Both the position numbers and the translations under genes were made by a program. Below, one piece after another: positions 1-8,765 of a DNA stretch of 64,000 bases. This DNA is from Streptomyces gossypii (GTDB taxonomy: Bacteria > Actinomycetota > Actinomycetes > Streptomycetales > Streptomycetaceae): the NCBI RefSeq assembly GCF_025165795.1, contig NZ_JAJAGO010000006.1, positions 62,001 through 126,000 on the forward strand, written 5' to 3'. The notes under the pieces were generated by a model. It saw nothing but the letters and a program-made list of their open reading frames with translations. It did not search any database and was not told the origin of the DNA. The stretch's first letter is position 1; each line of letters begins with the position of its first letter.

Positions 1-2930
1 CCCAGCGCCGACAGCAGCTTGAGGGTGACGCCGACGACGAGCAGGTACACGCCCACGTCGAAGAACATGCTGGTGGCGAACTTCAGCGTGCCCACGACCG
101 GCAGCCAGGTCTCCACCACCGTGCTGGAGAGCGCCTCCGCGCCGAAGGCCACCGGCAGCAGTCCCACCACTGCGGCCAGCGCCAGCCCGCCGCCCGCGAG
201 CGTCCCGGGATCGGTCGGTGCGGCGATGCCCAGGTCCGCCCGTCCGCCCACCAGGTAGCGCAGCACGTAGGCCTGGCCCGCGACCAGACCGGCCGAGAAC
301 CCGCCACCGGGATGCTCGTGCCCGGAGACCAGCAGATACAGCGACAGCACCAGGAGGGAGGGGAAGAGCAGCCTGGTGAGCACCTCCAGCAGGACGGAAC
401 GCTCGCCTCCGGGCCGTTCCGCCGCGCCCGGCAGCCACCTCTCGTGGGGTTCGTCCCAGGAGGCGGCGGGCGAGCGCCGGAGGCTCGGAGCCGTTCCCCG
501 GCCGTTGCCGGCGGGGTCCGCCGCCGCCGCTTCCCGCTCAGGACGGGCTGCCGCCTCGCCCTCGCTCTCCTGCCAGATCCCGATCAGACTGAAGACTCCG
601 AGGGCCGCCACCAGCAGCACGGCGATCTCTCCCAGGGTGTCCATCGCGCGGAAGTCCACGATGATCGCGTTGACCGCGTTGTGCGCGCCCGTCTCCTCGG
701 TCCGGCGCAGTTGCTCCCCCGACACCGCCGGGGCATCCCGCGCCGTGGTGGCCACCAGGGCGAACAGGGCGACGAAGACGCCCATCCCGGCGGACACGAC
801 GATCTGGAGGACGCGCGTCCGCACGGCGGTCCGCTCGGGCGTGAAGCGGGTCGGCATCCTCCGCAGCACGAGCACGATGGCCACCAGCGTCAACGACTCC
901 ACCAGGAACTGGGTGAGCGCCAGGTCGGGTGCTCCGCGTACCAGGAAGAGTCCGGCCACGCCGTATCCGACCGCGCCCGTCAGCATCACACCGGTCAGCC
1001 GGTGCCGGGTCGCCGTCACGGCGACGGCCGTCGTCAGCACGACAGCGGCGAGCGGCAGTTGCACACTGGACGTCCACATCTCGGGCCGTCCGAACGAGAC
1101 GTCCCCCGTGCCCAGCAGCGCGGAGCCGGGCAGCGCCAGCACGGTGATCAGCAGCACCGCCAGGTAGGCGGGCAGCGAACCGACCTGGGTGTGCCGGACG
1201 GTCCGCAGGGTCAGCGTCCGCATGGCGCGGAGGGCGGCCTCGTAACCGTGCTGCGCGTCGGGCAGCCGGGGCAGACGGCGCCACACTGGCGACTTCGGCA
1301 ACGCGGCGGGATGCGATGCGGGGTGTCGCGGGCCCGGGAAGACCCACCGGACAGACCCCAGGTGCAGGGCGATGCCCAGGAGCAGTGCGAGGAGCGAGAG
1401 GCCGAGCACGGGGGTCAGGCCGTGCCACAGCGCCAGTTCGTAGGGCTTCCCTCCGCTCGCCCCGGCTCCCCCGCCGCCGGTCGCATACGTGTCGGCGTAG
1501 GCGGCCACCGGTACGGAGAGGGCGTGGTACCAGAGGCCGAGCACCAGTCCGGTGACCGACAGGGCGGCTGCCGGGGCGAGGAAGCCGGGTCCGGGAGGGG
1601 CCGGATCGCCCGTCTCCACTCCGGGTTTCACGGCGAAGGCCCCCCACAGGAACCGGCCGGTATAGGCGACGGTGAGCACCGAGCCGAGGAAGAGCGCGGC
1701 GAACAGCCAGTCGTGCCCGTACAGCTCCCGGCCGTCCAGCTTCCCGCTGTGCAGGAACGCCTCGTAGGCGGCCTCCTTGGCGAGGAAGCCCAGCAGCAGC
1801 GGCACTCCGGCCATGGAGGCGGCGGCTGCCGCGCCCACCGCGAACAGGACCGGCATACGGCGGCCCAGCCCGGACAGCAGGCGTACGTCGCGGGTGCCGG
1901 TCCGTTTGTCGAGGATGCCGGTCACGAGGAAGAGCGGGGCCTTGAAGGCGGCGTGCGCCACCAGCATCGCCGCACCGGCCAGCGCGGCCGTACGGGTGCC
2001 CGTGCCCAGCAGCGCCATCAGCATGCCCAGTTCGCTGATGGTGCCGTAGGCGAGCAGCCTCTTGAGGTCGGTCTCCCGCAGGGCGCGCCACGCGGCGAGC
2101 ACCATGCTGGTCAGTCCGACGGCCAGCACCATCGGCCGCCAGGGGCCGGTCTCGGCGAAGCCGGGCGCCAGCCGGGCGACGAGATACACGCCCGCCTTGA
2201 CCATGGCCGCGGCGTGCAGATAGGCGCTGACCGGGGTGGGCGCCTCCATGGCCGCGGGCAGCCAGCCGTGGAACGGCATCTGGGCGGACTTGGCGAACGC
2301 CCCGATCAGCACCAGCACCAGGGCCACGGTGACCATGTCGCCCCGGGGCGGATCGGCGACGAGCCGGGAGATGCGGTAGCTGCCCGCGGCCTGTCCGAGC
2401 AGGACGAAGCCCGCCAGCATGGTCAGCCCGCCCGCGGCGGTCACCAGCAGCCCCTGCTCGGCGGCGCGGCGCCGAGCGGCCCGGTCTCCCCGGCCCGCGA
2501 TGAGCAGGAACGACACGACGGTCGTCAGTTCCCAGAAGAGGTAGAGGGCGAACAGGTTGTCCGCGACCACCAGGCCCAGCATGGCGCCAGAGAAGGCGAG
2601 CAGCAGCGCGGACTCACGGCCCGCCTCCCGGCGCTCGAAGTAGGAGGCGCTGTAGGCGAGGACCAGCACGCCCACTCCGCTGACCACCCACACGGCCAGC
2701 AGCGAGAGCGGGTCCAGCCGCACGTCGAAGGTCAGCTCCAGGGAGGGCGCCCAGGACAGGCTCTCCTCGACGGGGGTGCCCCCGAGGATCCCGGGTGCCT
2801 GGACGGCGGACCACGCGAGGACGGCCAGCGGGGCCAGCGCCGCCACGGCCCACGCGCCACGGCCGATCCGCCGTCCCCACCACGGGAGCGTCGCCGCCAC
2901 CCCTGCGTGGACGGCGACCAGGACCAACAC
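1..2930 (-). CDS. mrpA: Mrp-type Na+/H+ antiporter subunit A with fused MnhB segment (partial, 3' end outside window)
   Basis: Membrane subunit of the multisubunit cation/proton antiporter, related to complex I NuoL/NuoM. The minus-strand frame from a GTG at 2930 stays open to the window edge (about 976 codons, so only the C-terminus is missing). Diagnostic stretches are DNLFALYLFWELTTVVSF (about 2575-2520), shared by MrpA proteins, and FDVGVYLLVVGVTLKLLSAL at the very edge, which is typical of the MnhB domain, so the protein is an A/B fusion as in other actinomycetes. The start is the first good codon after a GAGGAG (about 11 nt upstream); the family N-terminus matches. mrpC-G should follow beyond coordinate 1. 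A 40-bp piece resembling a dispersed repeat arm lies inside the gene (1321-1360). Confidence 0.9.
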   Translation of the reverse strand, partial: MLVLVAVHAGVAATLPWWGRRIGRGAWAVAALAPLAVLAWSAVQAPGILGGTPVEESLSWAPSLELTFDVRLDPLSLLAVWVVSGVGVLVLAYSASYFERREAGRESALLLAFSGAMLGLVVADNLFALYLFWELTTVVSFLLIAGRGDRAARRRAAEQGLLVTAAGGLTMLAGFVLLGQAAGSYRISRLVADPPRGDMVTVALVLVLIGAFAKSAQMPFHGWLPAAMEAPTPVSAYLHAAAMVKAGVYLVARLAPGFAETGPWRPMVLAVGLTSMVLAAWRALRETDLKRLLAYGTISELGMLMALLGTGTRTAALAGAAMLVAHAAFKAPLFLVTGILDKRTGTRDVRLLSGLGRRMPVLFAVGAAAAASMAGVPLLLGFLAKEAAYEAFLHSGKLDGRELYGHDWLFAALFLGSVLTVAYTGRFLWGAFAVKPGVETGDPAPPGPGFLAPAAALSVTGLVLGLWYHALSVPVAAYADTYATGGGGAGASGGKPYELALWHGLTPVLGLSLLALLLGIALHLGSVRWVFPGPRHPASHPAALPKSPVWRRLPRLPDAQHGYEAALRAMRTLTLRTVRHTQVGSLPAYLAVLLITVLALPGSALLGTGDVSFGRPEMWTSSVQLPLAAVVLTTAVAVTATRHRLTGVMLTGAVGYGVAGLFLVRGAPDLALTQFLVESLTLVAIVLVLRRMPTRFTPERTAVRTRVLQIVVSAGMGVFVALFALVATTARDAPAVSGEQLRRTEETGAHNAVNAIIVDFRAMDTLGEIAVLLVAALGVFSLIGIWQESEGEAAARPEREAAAADPAGNGRGTAPSLRRSPAASWDEPHERWLPGAAERPGGERSVLLEVLTRLLFPSLLVLSLYLLVSGHEHPGGGFSAGLVAGQAYVLRYLVGGRADLGIAAPTDPGTLAGGGLALAAVVGLLPVAFGAEALSSTVVETWLPVVGTLKFATSMFFDVGVYLLVVGVTLKLLSAL
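1321..1360. repeat. Dispersed-repeat arm fragment inside mrpA
   Basis: Forty bases here match 35 of 40 bases of the right arm of the intergenic repeat copy at 52730-52769 (both contain GTCGCGGGCCCG and CCACCGGACAG). The segment keeps the mrpA reading frame open and encodes a Pro/Arg-rich linker. Seen by direct comparison; whether it arrived by insertion is inference. Confidence 0.6.
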
Positions 2931-3266
2931 GGGGCAGACAACTCCTCGGCGGCTCGGTTCGAACAGGCCCGGTGCTGGGCGCCAAGTCGGGCGGACGGGC
3001 GACGGGTGCCCGTCTCGGACCAGGTCAATCCCCTGTGGTCCATGGATGCTTACGACGCATCATGGCGACCCTGAGCCCCGGCCCTCCGTCCGCCACGCGG
3101 CGCGCTGCTCCGAACGGGTGGCGCGGTTCCGCCGCGGACCGGGCGCGCGCGAACGCCGCCGCCCCCGCCGGGCGTACCGGCGGGGGCGGGGTGAGCGGCT
3201 GAACCGGGGAGCGGTGGGAGCGGTGGGAGCGATGGGAGAGCGGGAAGCGCGCGAACGTGGGGCGCG
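2931..3266. other. Intergenic region between mrpA and the sugar dehydrogenase gene
   Basis: This stretch of 336 bases holds the mrpA leader and the hairpin at 3161-3187. A TTGACC at about 3025 on the minus strand could be a -35 element for mrpA, but I see no convincing -10. No coding frame with a ribosome site was found. Confidence 0.5.
3161..3187 (-). terminator. Hairpin terminator after the sugar dehydrogenase gene
   Basis: Perfect 11-bp stem GCCCCCGCCGG / CCGGCGGGGGC with a 5-nt loop, about 80 nt after the stop codon at 3267 on the minus strand. It has no U tract, as is usual in Streptomyces. Confidence 0.7.
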
Positions 3267-4397
3267 TTACGCCGGTTCGAGGCGGTAGACGGTCCCGTCG
3301 AGGTCGAGTACGTACAACTCGCGGTCGCAGCCCTCGACGAACGACGCCACCGAGCCGCCGTTGACGCCGAGATCGGTGCTGCCGAGCACCTTGCCGTCCT
3401 TCATCTCCAGCGCCCGGATCTCGCCGTCGCAGAAGTCGCTGTACAGGTAGTCACCCCGCAGGCCGGGGATGGCCCTGCCCCGGTAGACGTAACCGCCGGT
3501 GACCGCGCACCGCTCACCGGCGCGGTCGTACTCGAAGACCGGCGGCACGTGGTTCTCCGGCTCTTCACCGGAGAAGGACAGCGTGCCCTCCATCCGGGCC
3601 CAGCCGTAGTTCTCGCCTCCGGGGCTGTCGGCCGGTGCCCAGTCGATCTCCTCGCGGGTGTTCTGACCGACGTCTCCGATCAGCAGATCGCCCTTCGCCG
3701 CGTCGAAGGAGAACCGCCAGGGGTTGCGCAGTCCGTACGCCCAGATCTCGTCGCGGACCTCCGGGTCGTCGACGAAGGGGTTGTCCTCGGGGATCGCGTA
3801 GGGATCGCCGCGGCTCGGGTCGATCCGCAGCATATTGCCCAGCAGCGTTTCGCGGTTCTGGCCGTTGTCCTGGGGGTCACCGCCGCTGCCGCCGTCGCCG
3901 AGGCCGATGTAGAGCATGCCGTCTGGGCCGAAGGCGATATGGCCGCCGTTGTGGTTCGGATAGGGCTGTTCCTGGGTGATGACCGTGCGGCGGGTGTCCG
4001 GCTGGATCTGGCCCCTCCTTACGGCGAACTCGTCGACCGTGCTGGTGCCCTCCAGGTCGGTGAACGAGATGTAGAAGTGGTCGAACCCGGGATCGAAGGC
4101 GATGCCGAGCAGCCCTCGCTCGCCCTCGTTTCTCGTCTCGTCGGAGATGTCGAGGACGGGCTTGCTGAGACCCCGGTCGTTCAGGACGCGTACCCGCCCG
4201 GACTTCTCCGCGATCCAGACCTTGCCTCGCGGTCCGGCCGTCCCGGCGGTCGGCGCCTCGGCGGAGGCCACTTTCCTCAGCTGCGTATCCGCCGGTAAGG
4301 GTGCGTCCCGCTGCTGGGCGGACGATGCCGTGGACAGCGCCAAGGACGCGGCCAGGCCGAGCGCACCGATGATCACCGAGCTTTTCCGAACTTTCAC
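3267..4397 (-). CDS. Secreted PQQ-dependent sugar (glucose/sorbosone) dehydrogenase family protein
   Basis: A 376-aa protein of the GSDH/YliI-like six-bladed beta-propeller family, whose characterised members oxidise aldoses or sorbosone with PQQ. Residues 1-28 form a signal peptide (basic MKVRKSS, hydrophobic core, ending STASSA-Q). Family hallmarks are GLLGIAFDPGF, YPNHNGGHIAFGPDG and LRNPWRFSFD; His in the NHNGG motif corresponds to the proposed catalytic base. The start is GTG at 4397, 7 nt after a perfect AGGAGG. It is monocistronic, followed by a strong hairpin. Substrate and actual PQQ use cannot be told from sequence; many actinomycete members are uncharacterised. Confidence 0.88.
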   Translation of the reverse strand: MKVRKSSVIIGALGLAASLALSTASSAQQRDAPLPADTQLRKVASAEAPTAGTAGPRGKVWIAEKSGRVRVLNDRGLSKPVLDISDETRNEGERGLLGIAFDPGFDHFYISFTDLEGTSTVDEFAVRRGQIQPDTRRTVITQEQPYPNHNGGHIAFGPDGMLYIGLGDGGSGGDPQDNGQNRETLLGNMLRIDPSRGDPYAIPEDNPFVDDPEVRDEIWAYGLRNPWRFSFDAAKGDLLIGDVGQNTREEIDWAPADSPGGENYGWARMEGTLSFSGEEPENHVPPVFEYDRAGERCAVTGGYVYRGRAIPGLRGDYLYSDFCDGEIRALEMKDGKVLGSTDLGVNGGSVASFVEGCDRELYVLDLDGTVYRLEPA

Positions 4398-4554
4398 CGT
4401 GAGTCCTCCTCATGAGGCAGCGGTCAAGAGTTCACCCGGTTGCTCCTCGGAGCCGTGCCGGTGTGCAACCGGGGGTGGGGGTGTTGCCACTGGCCCGGTT
4501 GACGATACTGACGCGGTCCGGAGTGCGCTACGGACGCCCGGCCGAAAAGGACCG

Positions 4555-5256
4555 CTATCCGGCCCCGTTCCCCGGCCCGTGGGTGTGACCCGCACCGTGG
4601 CGGTGGGCCTGGCTGTGCGGGTGGTGGCCGTGGTCACCGTGGCCCGCGGGGAGCGTGCCGCCGTGGGCGCTCAGATGGCAGGCCGGGCAGAGCATCCGCC
4701 CACGGTGGTCGTGCAGGGTTTCCACACTGGTCGGCTCGCCGCACTCCACGCAGAGGTCGACCGGAGCGACGCGCTTGGGGACCGGAGCCCCCTCCGCCTC
4801 TGCCACCTCCTCGACCGTCAGGAAGTCGGCCTCGGGCAGTTCCAGCAGCTGGGCGACCCTTCCTGACTGGAGTCCGGCAAACCGTGCGGCCTCCTCGGGT
4901 GTGGCGCTCCCCTCCTCGATCCGGTCCGCGAGCCGCCACAGTTCGTCGGTGCGGAAGACGACGGTGCCCGCCCGGGCGCGCACCCGCACCCCGCGTCCGC
5001 CGGCGCGATCCCAGAAGGTGAAGACGTAGCGCCCGTGGTCCTGGTGGATCAGGGTGCGCTTCCCGTAGGTGCAGCCGGTGAGTACCTGAAGGGCGTCGAC
5101 GGCGCAGGTGTCCGTCTCCGTCTCCGCCACCAGACCTCCCTCGGGGGTGCCGAGGCGCCCGACGGCGGCCTCCGCGACCCGTACGCCGAAGGCGGCTCCA
5201 GGACACTCGTGCCCGTGGAAGGCGACGACGTCTCGGTAGGACTGCTCACGGTTCAT
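4555..5256 (-). CDS. FmdE-like metal-binding protein with zinc ribbon and His-rich tail
   Basis: A 233-aa protein with an FmdE domain (formylmethanofuran dehydrogenase subunit E family) in residues about 8-170, including FHGHECPGAAFG and the DALQVLTGCTYGKRTL motif. A C-x2-C...C-x2-C zinc ribbon follows (CVECGEP ... LCPACH), then a C-terminal tail with about ten His (HGDHGHHPHS, HRHGAGHTHG) that could bind Ni, Co or Zn. Its ATG overlaps the stop of the JAMM gene (ATGA), so it is the last gene of the coupled operon from 8673. FmdE-domain proteins outside methanogens have no agreed function. The neighbouring Co/Ni ECF transporter makes a metal-handling role attractive, but this is inference. Confidence 0.8.
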   Translation of the reverse strand: MNREQSYRDVVAFHGHECPGAAFGVRVAEAAVGRLGTPEGGLVAETETDTCAVDALQVLTGCTYGKRTLIHQDHGRYVFTFWDRAGGRGVRVRARAGTVVFRTDELWRLADRIEEGSATPEEAARFAGLQSGRVAQLLELPEADFLTVEEVAEAEGAPVPKRVAPVDLCVECGEPTSVETLHDHRGRMLCPACHLSAHGGTLPAGHGDHGHHPHSQAHRHGAGHTHGPGNGAG

Positions 5257-5867
5257 GAGGTGCTCCTCTGCTGGAGGGAATCACTGGAGCCCGGGGGCCG
5301 CCAGGGGGTCACGGGGAGGACCCGGACGGAGGCTTCGCGGGAGTTGTCGCCCTCGAAGAAGGCGCGCAGCCGTGGCCGGCGCAGGTCCACGGCCGAGAGG
5401 ATGAAGGTCCACTGGCGGGAGTCGCGGGCAAGGACCCGGTCCAGTTCGGTGCACGTGTCGCGCAGCGCGTCGTGTTCCCAGGCGACCCGGTGGGTGTGGT
5501 AGTTGCCGAAGAGCAGCCAGTCGGTGTCGTCGCAGGCGCGCTCGATGTCGAGCAGTTCGCGCGGATCGGCTACCCACCCTCGCAGACCGTCCGGGGTCTG
5601 CGAGGGGATGGCGTGGGCGCCGACCACCTTGTCCATCTGCCGGCGGACGGCCCCCTCGTGGCGCAGGTTGGATATCAGTGGGAAGACCGCGCGGACTTCG
5701 ACGACGGCCCCGCTCGGCCGGCCCGCGAGCATGCCGAAGGCCTTGTGCTCCCGTGTCTCGCCCTCCAGGTAGTGATCGGTGAACTTGCGTACGGCGTGAG
5801 CGATCACATGGGAGTAGAGCGGACGGGGGAGGACGATCTCCCGGACGCGGGAGAGGTCCTCCCTCAT
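5253..5867 (-). CDS. JAMM/MPN-domain metalloprotease-like protein
   Basis: A 204-aa protein with a JAMM (JAB1/MPN/Mov34) metallopeptidase signature. EHKAFGMLAGR supplies the conserved Glu and the GxLxGR-like strand. HTH in GNYHTHRVAWEHD and the Asp 13 residues after the first His complete the E...HxH...D zinc site; the usual Ser before that Asp is Ala. JAMM proteases in actinomycete pathways usually trim ubiquitin-like sulfur carriers, as in CysO/Mec or thioquinolobactin, but no such carrier is visible here. The ATG at 5867 overlaps the lyase stop (ATGA) with GGGGAGG just upstream, and the stop overlaps the FmdE gene start. A hydrolase acting on a conjugated intermediate is one possibility. 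Confidence 0.8.
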   Translation of the reverse strand: MREDLSRVREIVLPRPLYSHVIAHAVRKFTDHYLEGETREHKAFGMLAGRPSGAVVEVRAVFPLISNLRHEGAVRRQMDKVVGAHAIPSQTPDGLRGWVADPRELLDIERACDDTDWLLFGNYHTHRVAWEHDALRDTCTELDRVLARDSRQWTFILSAVDLRRPRLRAFFEGDNSREASVRVLPVTPWRPPGSSDSLQQRSTS

Positions 5868-7375
5868 CTCTCCTCCCCGGCGGCGGGGTGGGCCGCGAGC
5901 CAGGCGCGGGCGCGCCCGACGGCGCGCAGGGTGAGCGCGCGGGACTGGCCCAGGTATCCGGCGGGGTCGAAGATCTCGTCCACCTCGCGCTCGCCCAGTG
6001 GAGCCCCCGCGAGTCCGTCCCGTACGGCCATGTCGCGCAGGGAGCCGCCGTGCTGACGGGCTGCCTGGGCGATCTCGTAGACGTACTCGTGGGCGCTCTG
6101 CTTGCCGATGTGTGCGCCGATCGCCAGCATCAGCTTCTCGGTGGCGATCGACTCGGCGACCTCGCGGACGTTCTCCCGCAGGCGCTCGGTGCGTACTTCC
6201 AGCCCGTCGACCAGATGGTGGATGATCTCGCACGCGGACAGGGTGTAGTGCGAGACGTCCGGGACGCAGGCCCATTCGATCCGCAGCGACCGGGAGTCCC
6301 GCTCGTGGTCGCCGGACATGCACGTCATGGCGTTGACCACCTGGGCGGTGGCCAGTCTGGCCATGACGACGGCCTGTTCGCAGGCTTCCGGATTGCGCTT
6401 GTGCGGCATGGTGCTGCTGCCGACCTGCCCGTGCCGCCAGCCGATTTCGAACTCGCCGAATTCGGGACGGGAGAGCGTCCGCACCTCGTCGCCGATGCGT
6501 CCCATGGTCCCGGCGACCATCGCCAGACCGGAGACGTACTCGGCCACCCGGTCGCGGGAGGTGTGCCATGCGGCGGCCGGGGAGCTGAGGCCGAGCCGTG
6601 CGGCGAAGGCGTCCAGCAGGTCGAGGCCCTTGTCGCCGAAGCCGGCCATGGTTCCGACGCCGCCGAAGAGCTGCGCCGCGAGAACGCGTGAGCGCATGGC
6701 TTCGATCCGCTCGAGATGGCGCAGCAGTTCGTCCACCCAGCTGGCGATCTTCACGCCGAAGCCCATCGGGAGGGCGGGCTGGGCGTGTGTACGGCCGAGC
6801 GCCACGGTGTCGGCGTGCTCCTCGGCGAGCGTGGCCAGCCGCACCGTGACCAGCCGGAGCAGGCGGTCGGCTTCGTCGAGGACATCGCGCATCTCCAGGG
6901 CCATGGCGGTGTCCTGGATGTCCTGGGTGGTCGCGCCGTAGTGGACGAACTCCCCGGCGTTGCCGGCACACACCTTCTGGAACACCCGCAGGAAGCCCAC
7001 CAGGGAGTGGCTGGTGCGGCGGATCTCGGCGCGTACCGCCTCCAGATCGAGCCGCTCGACCCGGGCGGCCTCGGCGATGGCCTCCGCGGCGGAGACCGGG
7101 ATGATGCCGAGGTCGGCCTCGCTCAGTGCGAGGGCCGCCTCGACGTCCAGCCAGCGTTGGTACCGGCACCGGTCGCAGAAGACGCGATGGCTGACGGTGG
7201 TGCTGTAGCGGTGGCCGTAGAAGGCGGAGTCGCTGATGTGGGTGCGGGTGTGCTCGCACTCGGCGGAGGGGAGCGGCAGCGGGGGCAGCACCGAGGGGCC
7301 GGGCCAGGCCGGGCCCTCAGCCGCAGCGGGCTGGGGCGGCGTGGACTGGGGCGGCGTGGCGGCGGGTGGTGTCAT
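5864..7375 (-). CDS. Fumarase/adenylosuccinate lyase-superfamily lyase
   Basis: A 503-aa protein closest in look to adenylosuccinate lyase and carboxymuconate cycloisomerase. The N-terminus is a Pro-rich leader (residues 1-40) followed by a Cys/His patch, HRVFCDRCRYQRWLDVE, where the family's first helices lie. Superfamily signatures are present: VHYGATTQDIQDTAMALEMR, GRTHAQPA (catalytic His region) and the mobile-loop signature SSTMPHKRNP with its catalytic Ser. Such enzymes eliminate fumarate from N-succinyl compounds or open and close lactones. It is not the housekeeping PurB by context: it is coupled by ATGA overlaps to the GLFV dehydrogenase upstream and the JAMM protein downstream. A role in C-N bond cleavage or nitrogen delivery in a biosynthetic pathway is inferred. 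Confidence 0.88.
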   Translation of the reverse strand: MTPPAATPPQSTPPQPAAAEGPAWPGPSVLPPLPLPSAECEHTRTHISDSAFYGHRYSTTVSHRVFCDRCRYQRWLDVEAALALSEADLGIIPVSAAEAIAEAARVERLDLEAVRAEIRRTSHSLVGFLRVFQKVCAGNAGEFVHYGATTQDIQDTAMALEMRDVLDEADRLLRLVTVRLATLAEEHADTVALGRTHAQPALPMGFGVKIASWVDELLRHLERIEAMRSRVLAAQLFGGVGTMAGFGDKGLDLLDAFAARLGLSSPAAAWHTSRDRVAEYVSGLAMVAGTMGRIGDEVRTLSRPEFGEFEIGWRHGQVGSSTMPHKRNPEACEQAVVMARLATAQVVNAMTCMSGDHERDSRSLRIEWACVPDVSHYTLSACEIIHHLVDGLEVRTERLRENVREVAESIATEKLMLAIGAHIGKQSAHEYVYEIAQAARQHGGSLRDMAVRDGLAGAPLGEREVDEIFDPAGYLGQSRALTLRAVGRARAWLAAHPAAGEER

Positions 7376-8673
7376 CGGTTCCCCCTCTGGGTCCGGGCTT
7401 CGGCGGAGCGGACGGCGGCCGAGGGGGCGACAGCCGTGCGGGCGGCTATGTGGGGGGTGACGGTGTAACGGGTCAGCGTGTGGCGGGCGTCGGCGCGTTG
7501 GCCGTGCGGCGCGCGCGTGGTGGCGCGGTACGGGCTGCCCCCGTACGGGCGCTCGCCGGGTGACACGCCCGTCGACTGGGCGATGGCCAGAGCGACCTCG
7601 CGCGGCAGCAGGCGCTGGTCGCGGGCTCCCGCCAGGATGTCGCCGACCAGTTCGCGCATCATCGCGGCGACGGTGTCGAGCACTTCGCGCGGCTCCGGCG
7701 TTCGCGTGGGCCCGAAGAGCGCCTCCATGGAGGCGGACCCGCCGATCCCGCCGATGAAATCCGGCACCACCAGCGAGCCACGCTCCGCCAGCAGCCGTTC
7801 GGCCTCGTCGCGCAGGCCGCAGTTGGCGCCCACGGCGACGATCGGGACCGGCAGCAGCGTGGCCTGCCGCTCGGTGAGCGCGTCGTCCCCGCCCGCCAGG
7901 ATCAGCATGTCGGCCGGAAGGTCGAAGAGGGACTGGGACGGTAATCGCAGCACGCTGCCGAGCAGGCCGGGAACGGGACGCCGCTGGTCCGTCGCCAGCA
8001 TCCGCGCGATGTCCAGCCCGCGCGGGTCCACCACACATCCGTGCTCGTCGGCCACCGCGGTGACCCGGACGCCCTGCTCCAGCAGGGCCAGGGCAGCGGC
8101 CCGGCCCAGAGTGCCGAAGCCCTGCAGCACGCAGCTCAGGCGTGCGGGCCGGCGGCCCGCGTGCGCGGCGGCGGCCAGCGCGGCGTGGGCGAGCGCGTGA
8201 CCCGCTCGCCGCTGCCCGACCGTCAGCCCGCCGACGGACGCGTCAAGCAGCCGCATCCGGGCGTAGAACTCCGGCTCGGGCAGCCGCTGCGCGACGCGGA
8301 CCGCGTATTTCACGGAGCCGATTCCCGATCCGGCGGCGAGACTGTCGAGTTCCTCGAAGCGGGTGCCCATGTCGGCGCCCATGCTGAAGCGGCGGCGCAG
8401 CTCGTCACCAAGGAACTCCAGGAAGCGGCGCAGCACCGCGGAACGCCGCGGGCCTTCGGGGTCGTAGGCGACGCCGCACTTGGCGCCGTCGGCGTTGAGG
8501 CCCAGCACGCGCTGCTTGAGCGTCATGCGGGCGGAGAGTGTGCGCAGGGTGTCGGCGGTGAGACCGGCCTTCATCCGGCAGCCGCCGACCGCCAGACGGC
8601 ATGCGGTGCCGTCGTACACGAGAAAGCCGGGACAGTGTTCTACGGGATCGCGGTATTCGATGAGGTGGACCAT
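7372..8673 (-). CDS. Glu/Leu/Phe/Val dehydrogenase-family protein
   Basis: A 433-aa amino acid dehydrogenase homologue (NAD-dependent oxidative deamination or reductive amination). The substrate domain has GGCRMKAGLT and the catalytic Lys in GLNADGAKCGV; the Rossmann domain has QGFGTLGRAAA (GxGxxG). The C-terminal 60 residues are Arg/Thr-rich and look disordered. I chose ATG 8673 (MVHLIEYRDP), 6 nt after GGGGG; longer versions extend into promoter sequence and lack homology. It is the first gene of the coupled operon GLFV-lyase-JAMM-FmdE. Its promoter region contains regulon motif A (8744-8765). It differs from leucine/valine dehydrogenases of primary metabolism around the catalytic Lys (GAKCGV rather than GGKGG), so the substrate is open. 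Confidence 0.85.
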   Translation of the reverse strand: MVHLIEYRDPVEHCPGFLVYDGTACRLAVGGCRMKAGLTADTLRTLSARMTLKQRVLGLNADGAKCGVAYDPEGPRRSAVLRRFLEFLGDELRRRFSMGADMGTRFEELDSLAAGSGIGSVKYAVRVAQRLPEPEFYARMRLLDASVGGLTVGQRRAGHALAHAALAAAAHAGRRPARLSCVLQGFGTLGRAAALALLEQGVRVTAVADEHGCVVDPRGLDIARMLATDQRRPVPGLLGSVLRLPSQSLFDLPADMLILAGGDDALTERQATLLPVPIVAVGANCGLRDEAERLLAERGSLVVPDFIGGIGGSASMEALFGPTRTPEPREVLDTVAAMMRELVGDILAGARDQRLLPREVALAIAQSTGVSPGERPYGGSPYRATTRAPHGQRADARHTLTRYTVTPHIAARTAVAPSAAVRSAEARTQRGNR

Positions 8674-8743
8674 GGTGTGCCCCCGTGGCATCGGTTGGCT
8701 GTTGGTGCTTTCGCACGTTCCACAGAACCAACATAAGCAGTAC

Positions 8744-8765
8744 AGCTGATCATCAGCTCGACTGC
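8744..8765 (-). promoter_or_regulatory. Regulon motif A, upstream of the GLFV operon
   Basis: Contains the perfect palindrome AGCTGATcATCAGCT (8744-8758) followed at a 16-bp period by ACTGC. It lies 71-92 nt upstream of ATG 8673 and just upstream of a -10-like TATGTT on the minus strand. It matches motifs at 11739, 14711, 22234 and 23399. Rest of 8674-8946: untranslated leader and no gene seen. Confidence 0.6.

Noticed and set aside
312..3074. Long plus-strand open frame opposite mrpA
   Set aside because: Pro/Arg/Gln/His-rich composition with no domain; it is the antisense of a clear MrpA sequence. The same applies to long frames opposite the GH3/STAND genes (26166-29924) and the SARP gene (34517-37201).
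5253..5867. JAMM protease of a sulfur-carrier pathway
   Set aside because: No ubiquitin-like carrier ending in Gly-Gly and no ThiF-type activator anywhere in the window.
5864..7375. Housekeeping PurB or beta-ketoadipate CMLE
   Set aside because: Operon context (GLFV, JAMM, FmdE) and the unusual Cys-rich N-terminus do not fit either pathway.
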